Shown here piece after piece: positions 1-5,552 of a stretch of DNA of 43,136 nucleotides. This DNA comes from Clostridia bacterium (GTDB lineage: Bacteria > Bacillota > Clostridia > Oscillospirales > Acutalibacteraceae). The stretch's first letter is position 1, and each line of letters starts with the position of its first letter. Below the pieces are notes generated by a model that saw only the letters and a list, made by a program, of their open reading frames with translations, was not told where the DNA came from and did not search any database. The stretch spans positions 1 through 43,136 of the forward strand of contig JAFQBE010000023.1 of NCBI GenBank assembly GCA_017416765.1. Direction: 5' to 3'. The translations under genes were made by a program, and so were the position numbers.

Positions 1-39
1 ATCTATTTCTACAACAATCAACGAATTCAACTTAAAACA

Positions 40-72
40 AAACTGACCCCGCTTGAAAAACGAAGTCAGTTT
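40..72 (-). terminator. Possible terminator after the BlaR1-like gene
   Basis: Inverted repeat AAACTGAC / GTCAGTTT with a 17-nt loop lies about 90 bases past the stop of the BlaR1-like gene. Read on the minus strand it is followed by TGTTTTAAG. The loop is long and the U-tract broken, so this is a weak candidate. Confidence 0.4.
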
Positions 73-161
73 ACCGCTTAATTAAATATTTCTGCCTTAG
101 GGGGCTTTTTGTACTGTCCGCACAATTTGGAGCAGTTCAATCCGCGAGGGTTTATTGCTTT

Positions 162-3100
162 TTATACCGGAAGGTTATTCAAATCTGCATCAAAGCTTGT
201 ACAGCTTTGTATATCAGCTTTTTCAATCGGTACAAGTATGAACCAGCCTGCCATCAATGTTTCAACTACTTCGGGGTTGTTGGTTTGCTCAATGTGAATA
301 CATAAGTTTTCGCCGTCGTTATAAACGCTGTTTAAACCAAAGCGTTGAGTACAGTTGCTTGCCTGAACATATACAAGGAATAAAGTGTTTTCTTCAAAAA
401 ACTCCTTATCCATATTTTTGGTTGCTTCGTTGAAGGAGGGTATTTCGTCCCAACCTTCGTCAAAAGAGAAATCTTCCTTATATGTTGTTTTGAATTGCGT
501 CATTTCTTCAAGTGTTTCAAACTTATATAAGGGTAGATGTTGAACGCTGTTTATGCTCAATTTATCTGAATTAAGTGAACTTAGATATAGCAACTGATTA
601 CTCATATATGAGTTTGCATAGGCTACGGATGCATTGAACTCATTGTTGCTTTTTAATTGCTTATCGGGCTTTATTAATACTGGTGTGTTTGTTGTAGGTT
701 CATACGCGGAAGTAGTGAAAGGTTTGGTTGACGGTGCAGTGGTTGTTATAGTGGTCGGTTCTTCTGTTGTTTGACCAACCTCTTCTTGTGCCGTGAAAAT
801 TGCTCCGCCGGGTACGGGGGAAAGAGCTTCTTTTGCATAGGCTGAATACTTGTATTCGGGTATGGGAGAAGATTTTTCTGCTAAATATTCAAGCGTATTA
901 TTTTCGCTGTTTACCGAAAAGACATAGCTGTATTTGTTATCAAATGTTTCAAGATACAGAAAGTCTTTTACATATTCGTATTTTCCGCGTGGCAAATAGC
1001 TGCTGTAGACCGAATATGTGAAGGTAAATGTTCCGTCATCTTTGTTCAGTGCAAGGCTTGGAGTTACAGGGTCGGGTGAATCGGGGTAAATATAGACCGT
1101 TTCGTTTGATTTAATCGGGCGGAAGGTTTGCGCTTGAAGTTCAAAGGCTTTTATGCTTTCAATAATTTCGCTGCTTACTTCGCAGAAGTGTTCATTGCAG
1201 TAAATTACCCTTTGTTCATATCCGAAATAAATCCACTTGTTGTCGTATTTCAGCTGACCGTCAAAGTTGAAGGATAATCTGTCAACCAGTCCGTCATATA
1301 TCCATTTCTGCCCTTCAAGTGTTTTAAGCAAGCTGTTCAGTTCGTCATTTTTTAACTGAATAATTGAAGAATATTGCTTAGGGTATTTGTTTTCATCTGT
1401 AGCTTCACCGTAAAACAGCATTGTTCCGTCTGCGGCAGCCTGGCTGAGCGTAATATCGCCGAGTGACGCATCGGCAGACATTTTGTAAAGCCAGCGTATA
1501 TGTGAATCGTCGCGGTTGCGCGGATTTTCACTTTGGCAGTTATAATAGCCGTAGCCTAAAATAAAGCTGCCGTCTTTTTGTTGCAGAAGTATATACAGTT
1601 CTGAAAATCTTTCGCTGCCGTTGCCGAGATAAAGCTCCCACATTCGGTGGTTGTTCTTTTTAATATCTTTTATTGAGTACTCTCCAAACCATGAATTGCT
1701 GCCAAAACGCGAATCAAAGCTTTCATTATTAAGCTCGGTTTCTTCCGCTACACCAAGCTCGGTTATCAGCGAATCCTTTGTCATTACATGCAGCAGCATA
1801 TTACTGCCAAGCAGGTATGACGGCGCGTTGTCAACCGTTTGAACATAGGAATACATACCGGCATCATACATCATTTCAATAGGTGATAAAAGCTGAATGC
1901 TTGTTTTTTGCATACCTTCTGTAACTTCAAACTCAATCCATACTTCAGCTTCTTTATGTTCGTCACCGTCTTTAGTAACAGTAGTTTCAAAACGGTACAA
2001 GCCGGGACCGTCAATAGAAATATAGTTCAGCGAATATTTGTGCGTGAAGGTCGAATAAGATTTAAGTATATAGCCTATGGTGTTCCATACATATGGGTCG
2101 AGGCTGCGGCAGTCAACCCATTCTCCGTCAATCTGCTTATAAATGTAAAATTCTTCTCCGCCCAAAAACGGGGTAAGAGTTTTGTTCTTGATTTTAACTT
2201 CGATGTAAGGTGAAGGCTGACTGAAATCGCTTGATATAATTTCGGCAGAAAGTCCGTGCGAATCGGACCCGCAGTTTTGGTTTATAATAAAATTGCTTTT
2301 TTCCACAGGGTCGGTAAGGAAGCATATTCCAACAACTATGCTTGCAATAAGGGCAAGCGCAATAAGCCAAAATGCGGGCTTTTTGTAGTTGAGTACCGAT
2401 TTTATTCTTTGTTTTACCCCTGTTTCGCCGAATGCAAGCGGGCACGCGGCAATGGCCTTGTGTTTAACCGCGCAGTTTATAAGTGCTTGCGAATATGCCT
2501 TTTTTATATCAACTCCCAAATTCTTTATAACCTTTTCGTCGCAGGCAAGCTCAATATCGCGGCACAGCAGAATATAAGCAAGCCACAAAACAGGGTTAAA
2601 CCAGTAAACCGTCAGCAGTAAAAAACCAAGCGGTTTCCATAGGTGGTCACACCTTTTAAGGTGTGCTTTTTCGTGTGCGATAACATACTGCATATCGCTT
2701 TCATTCATCGCAGAGGGCAGATATATTTTAGGCTTTATCAGCCCTAAAATAAACGGTGTATCAATTCTGTCGCACAGCATTATATTTTCCATATGCGGCA
2801 TGGATTCGCGCACATTCCTGCGTATTTTCAGGTAGCTGATTAGTGTATACAAAAGCATTGCCGCTATACCTGCCAGCCATGCTGCTGCGGCAAGTGCTGT
2901 AACAACCTGCAGGGGATTAATGCTGTTGCCGGGGGTGGGTGAAAACGATTCGGTTATAACGGGGTTTAGCCTTAAATCAATATATCCGATGCCGCTGTAA
3001 ATTACAGGCTCAACTGCGGTAATAATATCGGGCGGCACGGTTTCCTTGCTTGGTATAAGGCTTAACACGCTTTCAAATGAAAACGGACAAATCAGGCGAA

Positions 3101-3245
3101 TACCTACCAAAGCCCACAGCACAACAAAAATTGCCTTTGGTGCTTTTTTGAAAATCAGCCGAATAAGTATTATTGCAAGCACAAGCCAGCTTGCAGTAAT
3201 GCTCATGTTGAGAATGTTCAGGAAAAGTTCATTCATGTCAAACAT
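162..3245 (-). CDS. BlaR1-type M56 membrane metallopeptidase sensor with large novel ectodomain
   Basis: Predicted membrane zinc protease of the BlaR1/MecR1 (M56) family, which on sensing an outside signal triggers inactivation of its partner repressor. Seen: hydrophobic segments near residues 5-31, 37-55, 111-137, 205-228 and 291-310. The zinc motif HEKAH is at 191-195 and the third-ligand region ELACDE at 232-237, in the cytosolic loop. From about 311 to 1027 there is a very large extracellular part, with a Thr/Pro-rich linker near 855-890 and a C-terminal domain of about 120 residues. I see no SxxK/SxN/KTG penicillin-binding signature, unlike classical BlaR1, so the ligand is unlikely to be a simple beta-lactam. 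The gene follows blaI-like with a 2-nt gap, so the two are one operon. At 1027 aa it is much longer than BlaR1 (about 600 aa). The family call is firm; the signal sensed is unknown. Confidence 0.88.
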   Translation of the reverse strand: MFDMNELFLNILNMSITASWLVLAIILIRLIFKKAPKAIFVVLWALVGIRLICPFSFESVLSLIPSKETVPPDIITAVEPVIYSGIGYIDLRLNPVITESFSPTPGNSINPLQVVTALAAAAWLAGIAAMLLYTLISYLKIRRNVRESMPHMENIMLCDRIDTPFILGLIKPKIYLPSAMNESDMQYVIAHEKAHLKRCDHLWKPLGFLLLTVYWFNPVLWLAYILLCRDIELACDEKVIKNLGVDIKKAYSQALINCAVKHKAIAACPLAFGETGVKQRIKSVLNYKKPAFWLIALALIASIVVGICFLTDPVEKSNFIINQNCGSDSHGLSAEIISSDFSQPSPYIEVKIKNKTLTPFLGGEEFYIYKQIDGEWVDCRSLDPYVWNTIGYILKSYSTFTHKYSLNYISIDGPGLYRFETTVTKDGDEHKEAEVWIEFEVTEGMQKTSIQLLSPIEMMYDAGMYSYVQTVDNAPSYLLGSNMLLHVMTKDSLITELGVAEETELNNESFDSRFGSNSWFGEYSIKDIKKNNHRMWELYLGNGSERFSELYILLQQKDGSFILGYGYYNCQSENPRNRDDSHIRWLYKMSADASLGDITLSQAAADGTMLFYGEATDENKYPKQYSSIIQLKNDELNSLLKTLEGQKWIYDGLVDRLSFNFDGQLKYDNKWIYFGYEQRVIYCNEHFCEVSSEIIESIKAFELQAQTFRPIKSNETVYIYPDSPDPVTPSLALNKDDGTFTFTYSVYSSYLPRGKYEYVKDFLYLETFDNKYSYVFSVNSENNTLEYLAEKSSPIPEYKYSAYAKEALSPVPGGAIFTAQEEVGQTTEEPTTITTTAPSTKPFTTSAYEPTTNTPVLIKPDKQLKSNNEFNASVAYANSYMSNQLLYLSSLNSDKLSINSVQHLPLYKFETLEEMTQFKTTYKEDFSFDEGWDEIPSFNEATKNMDKEFFEENTLFLVYVQASNCTQRFGLNSVYNDGENLCIHIEQTNNPEVVETLMAGWFILVPIEKADIQSCTSFDADLNNLPV

Positions 3246-3247
3246 AT

Positions 3248-3610
3248 TTATCCCTCCTTATATTCGTCAACCATGCGCTGCAGCTCGGCAACCTCCTCGG
3301 CAGTAAGTGCTTTACGCGCAGTAAATGCCGCTAAAAATGCAGGCAGAGAACCGTTAAAGGTTTCGTCAACAAATTTTTTGCTCTGCGCGGAATAAAATTC
3401 CTGCTTTGAAACAAGTGAGGTTACCGTACCTTTAGCATTCTGAAAAATGCCTTTTTCGCAAAGCCTTTTTAAAACAGTGTATGTAGTGGATTTTTTCCAT
3501 TTGAAAAGCTCTTCACTTTTCTTTACAAGCTCGGCTGAAGAAATCGGCTCGTTTTCCCATATAATATCGGCAAAGCGGGATTCAACAGCACCCATCTGAT
3601 ATTCAGTCAT
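3248..3610 (-). CDS. BlaI/MecI-family transcriptional repressor
   Basis: A 120-aa winged-helix repressor of the BlaI/MecI/CopY family. The N-terminal part (about 1-75) fits the winged helix, including the typical TTYTVLKRLCEKG recognition stretch. The C-terminal helices (about 85-120) would dimerise and carry the site cut after sensor activation. A GGAGGAAG ribosome-binding site precedes the ATG. It is first in a two-gene operon with the M56 sensor. Two TCTACA-N3-TGTAGA dyads in its promoter match the TACA/TGTA operator known for this family, so autorepression is very likely. No beta-lactamase gene is next to it, so the regulated output beyond the operon is unknown. Confidence 0.93.
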   Translation of the reverse strand: MTEYQMGAVESRFADIIWENEPISSAELVKKSEELFKWKKSTTYTVLKRLCEKGIFQNAKGTVTSLVSKQEFYSAQSKKFVDETFNGSLPAFLAAFTARKALTAEEVAELQRMVDEYKEG

Positions 3611-3628
3611 TTGTTCTTCCTCCTTCGG

Positions 3629-3643
3629 TCTACAACTTGTAGA
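3629..3643. promoter_or_regulatory. BlaI-type operator dyad 1
   Basis: Perfect 15-bp dyad TCTACA-ACT-TGTAGA between the -10 box and the ribosome-binding site of the blaI-like gene. It carries the TACA/TGTA half-sites known for BlaI/MecI repressors. Confidence 0.85.
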
Positions 3644-3651
3644 TTAATTTC

Positions 3652-3680
3652 ATTCTACATTATGTAGACCGATTTGTCAA
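3652..3680 (-). promoter_or_regulatory. SigA promoter of the blaI-blaR operon
   Basis: On the minus strand TTGACA (3675-3680), a 17-bp spacer and TAGAAT (3652-3657) form a near-consensus housekeeping promoter about 45 bases upstream of the repressor ATG. A repressor dyad overlaps the -10 box. Confidence 0.85.
3654..3668. promoter_or_regulatory. BlaI-type operator dyad 2
   Basis: Perfect 15-bp dyad TCTACA-TTA-TGTAGA overlapping the -10 box and spacer of the operon promoter. Its centre is 25 bp from dyad 1, so two repressor dimers could sit on nearly the same face of the helix. Confidence 0.85.
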
Positions 3681-3689
3681 GGGGAAAAA

Positions 3690-3884
3690 TTACAGTTTGT
3701 CAAACTGAATTGAAAATTGAAAATGGAAAGTTGAAAATTAAGGGTCGCTTCGCTCCGAATTTATAAAATGTTGTTTTAAAGCGATAATTATAATGGGTGA
3801 GGGCAAAGCCCTCCCACAATTTTCCATTTTTAATTTTCCACTTTACATTATTACAGTTTTGCGAGTTTCTCGCAAAACTGTAAT
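3690..3884. repeat. Heptamer-armed palindromic element, copy 1
   Basis: Noncoding element between blaI and thioredoxin. Order: outer hairpin ATTACAGTTT-GTC-AAACTGAAT (3690-3710); left arm of five 7-bp units at 3708-3742 (AATTGAA, AATTGAA, then variants); core 3743-3817 with a GTCGCTTCGCTCC stretch and the hairpin GGGTGAGGGC-AAA-GCCCTCCCAC; right arm of 7-bp units at 3818-3852 (AATTTTC, CATTTTT and variants) roughly complementary to the left; outer hairpin 3850-3884 with perfect 16-bp arms. The core is nearly identical to the copy at the window's end, but the arms are unrelated to those of either other copy. Confidence 0.85.
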
Positions 3885-3885
3885 T

Positions 3886-3900
3886 TGTGACTTTGTCACA
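3886..3900. promoter_or_regulatory. Crp/Fnr-like dyad upstream of thioredoxin
   Basis: Perfect dyad TGTGAC-TTT-GTCACA, a TGTGA-N5-TCACA arrangement close to a CRP-type site. A candidate -10 box TATACT lies at 3922-3927 with no good -35. If transcription starts about 7 bases after that box, the dyad is centred near -41, the usual place for a class II Crp/Fnr activator. A related dyad precedes the 44-aa gene. It could instead be an edge hairpin of the adjacent repeat. Confidence 0.5.
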
Positions 3901-3958
3901 GAAAAATTATTTAAAATCGGTTATACTAAAGCCACAAAGAAAAAAGGAGTTGAAACTA

Positions 3959-4264
3959 ATGTTAATAAATGTAAATAAAAACAATATAAATGAAGTTTTA
4001 AACAGCGATAAAAGGGTTCTGCTTGATTTCTATGCCGATTGGTGCAGCCCGTGCAGATTGCTTTTGCCGATTGTAAAAAAGGTAGCCGAAGAAAATTCGC
4101 AGTATGTTATAGGTAAAATCAATATTGACGAAAACCCCGAGCTTGCCGCCGAATACGGAGTATCGAGCATTCCGACGCTGATAGTGCTTGAAAACGGCAG
4201 AGAAATAAAACGCAGCCTGGGTGCAAAACCCAAGCCGCAGATTCTTGCAATGTTAGAGGGCTAA
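3959..4264 (+). CDS. Thioredoxin
   Basis: A 101-aa thioredoxin-fold oxidoreductase of the cytosol that reduces protein disulfides with electrons from thioredoxin reductase. Seen: active site WCSPC with Cys29 and Cys32 (Ser replaces the usual Gly, WCGPC), the preceding strand LLDFYADW, the cis-proline loop SIPT (Pro72), and the full family length. I chose the ATG at 3959 because AAAGGAG sits 9 bases before it; an upstream ATG at 3887 lies inside hairpin sequence and would add 24 atypical residues. It ends overlapping, tail to tail, the last 12 bases of a Crp/Fnr regulator gene. A TGTG/CACA dyad upstream suggests control by such a regulator. trxA-like, but not necessarily the main thioredoxin of the cell. 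Confidence 0.93.
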   Translation: MLINVNKNNINEVLNSDKRVLLDFYADWCSPCRLLLPIVKKVAEENSQYVIGKINIDENPELAAEYGVSSIPTLIVLENGREIKRSLGAKPKPQILAMLEG

Positions 4265-4927
4265 TTCACGCAGCCGATTTTTATCAAGTATTTTAATACC
4301 CTTGCGTGAAGGCTCAACAAAACCCTCGTTTGAAAAATATTTGAGCATCCTTGAAACTACCTCACGGGCAGAGCCGATATATCTGGCTATCTGCTCGTGA
4401 GTTAAGTTTATTATGTCGGAATTTGTGCGGTTCATTTCCTCATAAAGAAAAATTGCAAGGCGTTTGTCCATGCTCATAAAAAGAATTTGCTGCATTACCC
4501 ACATTACATCGGAAAAACGGCTGACCGCAGTTTCAAGCGTGAATATGCGTATATCAGGGTTGCGGTCTGCAACCGAAGAAAAAGCACAGCCGTCAACAAT
4601 ATAACATTCGCTGTTTTCTTCCGCATCAATATGCACATCAAAGGTGATTGATTGCAATACACACGATGCTGACAGCATGCACATATCACCTGCGTGAAGT
4701 CTGTAAAGGGTTATATCTTTACCGTCCTCTGAAAGAATGTATACACGCAGACAGCCTGAACGCAGCATAACTACACCCAAGCAGTCGTTGCCGTCGTGTA
4801 CATTAGTGCCTTTCGGATATGAAACTGCACTTGTGTTAGTGCATATATACTCTTTATCGCTGTCGGTTATCTTTTCCCAGAAGGGGAATATTTCCTTAAA
4901 AATGGGTTCGAACATATCTCTTGCCAT
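4253..4927 (-). CDS. Crp/Fnr-family transcriptional regulator, cysteine-rich
   Basis: A 224-aa regulator: cyclic-nucleotide-binding-like beta barrel at about 20-130, dimer helix about 130-160, and helix-turn-helix at about 176-196 (THEQIARYIGSAREVVSR). It has seven cysteines in the sensor half (29, 49, 59, 83, 89, 108, 114), but not the N-terminal Cys cluster of Escherichia coli FNR. Redox or metal sensing is therefore possible but unproven. The start codon ATG has GGGGTG before it. It is convergent with, and overlaps the end of, the thioredoxin gene. TGTG/CACA dyads lie upstream of thioredoxin and of the 44-aa gene, making both candidate targets. Confidence 0.9.
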   Translation of the reverse strand: MARDMFEPIFKEIFPFWEKITDSDKEYICTNTSAVSYPKGTNVHDGNDCLGVVMLRSGCLRVYILSEDGKDITLYRLHAGDMCMLSASCVLQSITFDVHIDAEENSECYIVDGCAFSSVADRNPDIRIFTLETAVSRFSDVMWVMQQILFMSMDKRLAIFLYEEMNRTNSDIINLTHEQIARYIGSAREVVSRMLKYFSNEGFVEPSRKGIKILDKNRLRELAL

Positions 4928-4958
4928 GGTTTCACCCCGTAAATAGCTTTATATATCT

Positions 4959-4988
4959 TTTATACATTATTATAGGCTGTAAAGTCAA
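4959..4988 (-). promoter_or_regulatory. Probable promoter of the Crp/Fnr regulator
   Basis: On the minus strand TTGACT (4983-4988), 18-bp spacer and TATAAA (4959-4964) lie about 30-60 bases upstream of the regulator ATG. Confidence 0.6.
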
Positions 4989-5181
4989 TGCGCAGTTTTA
5001 TGGTGATTCTGATGAAAATATTAAAAAATAATTAATAAAACTGCATAAACTTTATTTTGATAATTTGGAAATTAGAGGTCGAAAAATGAGAGATATTGTA
5101 AATCTCATAGTCAAATTGAACAAAATATATATGGTATGTTAGTATAAAATGTAGAGTGCGTTTCTTTTTTATTTCTCACAC

Positions 5182-5223
5182 CTTTGTGCAATTTGCACAA
5201 AGCGGCAAACTATTATTTGTGCA
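5182..5223. promoter_or_regulatory. Operator-like dyad and half-site upstream of the 44-aa gene
   Basis: Palindrome CTTTGTGCA-ATT-TGCACAAAG (5182-5202), with a further half-site TTTGTGCA at 5216-5223, lies just upstream of the -35 box. Its inner 15 bp have the same TGTG-N7-CACA layout as the dyad before the thioredoxin gene. It is centred about 74 bases before the predicted transcription start. Confidence 0.6.
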
Positions 5224-5230
5224 AAAAGCC

Positions 5231-5259
5231 TTGACAAATTCTACAAAAGGGCATAGAAT
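5231..5259 (+). promoter_or_regulatory. Strong SigA promoter of the 44-aa gene
   Basis: TTGACA (5231-5236), exactly 17 bp, then TAGAAT (5254-5259). This near-consensus promoter predicts a transcript beginning near 5266, about 27 bases before the small gene's ATG. Confidence 0.85.
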
Positions 5260-5292
5260 ATGGGTGTAATCAAACGAAAGGAGAAATGAAAA

Positions 5293-5427
5293 ATGTTACA
5301 GAGTATTGTTTCCAAGAAGCAGGGCGAACTCATAAAGGAAATCAAGAAGGAAAAGAACTTCTTCCGTATGTTCGCAAAGGCAATGGAGCTTGAAGGCCTC
5401 ATCAAGTACATGAATAATGTTCAGTAA
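5293..5427 (+). CDS. Small basic amphipathic protein, 44 aa, unknown function
   Basis: Short reading frame of 44 codons with AAAGGAG 9 bases before its ATG, a near-consensus promoter 34 bases before the ATG, and a strong terminator after it. It begins MLQSIVSKKQ and ends LIKYMNNVQ. It has eight Lys and one Arg against five Glu, and periodic hydrophobic residues (Leu, Ile, Phe, Met) suggesting one or two amphipathic helices. There are no cysteines, no signal peptide and no leader-type double-glycine motif. Promoter, ribosome-binding site, reading frame and terminator together argue for a real and well-expressed gene. I do not recognise the family; a small protein binder, a membrane-active peptide or a regulatory peptide are all possible. 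The TGTG/CACA dyad upstream suggests control by the neighbouring Crp/Fnr regulator. Confidence 0.72.
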   Translation: MLQSIVSKKQGELIKEIKKEKNFFRMFAKAMELEGLIKYMNNVQ

Positions 5428-5520
5428 TTGAGCGAGCCTGAAGCTCACCCGAACGGGAAAAGCAAACGCGGGCGATAAGCCCGATTTATATAGATAGCAA
5501 ATTCCCCTTGGAAAAACAGC
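5428..5520 (+). ncRNA. Hairpin-rich 3' region of the 44-aa transcript
   Basis: After the stop codon come three compact hairpins: GAGC-CTGAA-GCTC, CCC-GAAC-GGG and CGGGC-GATAA-GCCCG, then an A/T-rich stretch and the terminator. None has a U-tract of its own. This may be a structured 3' untranslated region or a separate small RNA; I cannot match it to a known family. Confidence 0.4.
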
Positions 5521-5552
5521 AGCCGATAAGCATTGAGCTTATCGGCTTTTTG
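5521..5552 (+). terminator. Terminator of the 44-aa transcript
   Basis: Perfect 11-bp stem AGCCGATAAGC / GCTTATCGGCT with a 5-nt loop, followed by TTTTTG. It lies just before the convergent end of the ABC-F gene and may serve both strands. Confidence 0.9.

Noticed and set aside
2256-2621. Reading frames on the plus strand opposite the BlaR1-like gene
   Set aside because: Antisense shadows of a well-supported gene, without ribosome-binding sites or recognisable motifs.
3781-3796. TATAAT inside the core of the heptamer-armed repeats as a promoter
   Set aside because: The only TTG-type hexamer upstream is about 12 bp away, too close, and no reading frame follows. It may be just A/T-rich core sequence.
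5086-5142. 18-codon reading frame with weak AGAGG site upstream of the 44-aa gene
   Set aside because: Very short, with no matching promoter (the hexamer pair nearby has a 21-bp spacer) and no terminator of its own. Probably chance.
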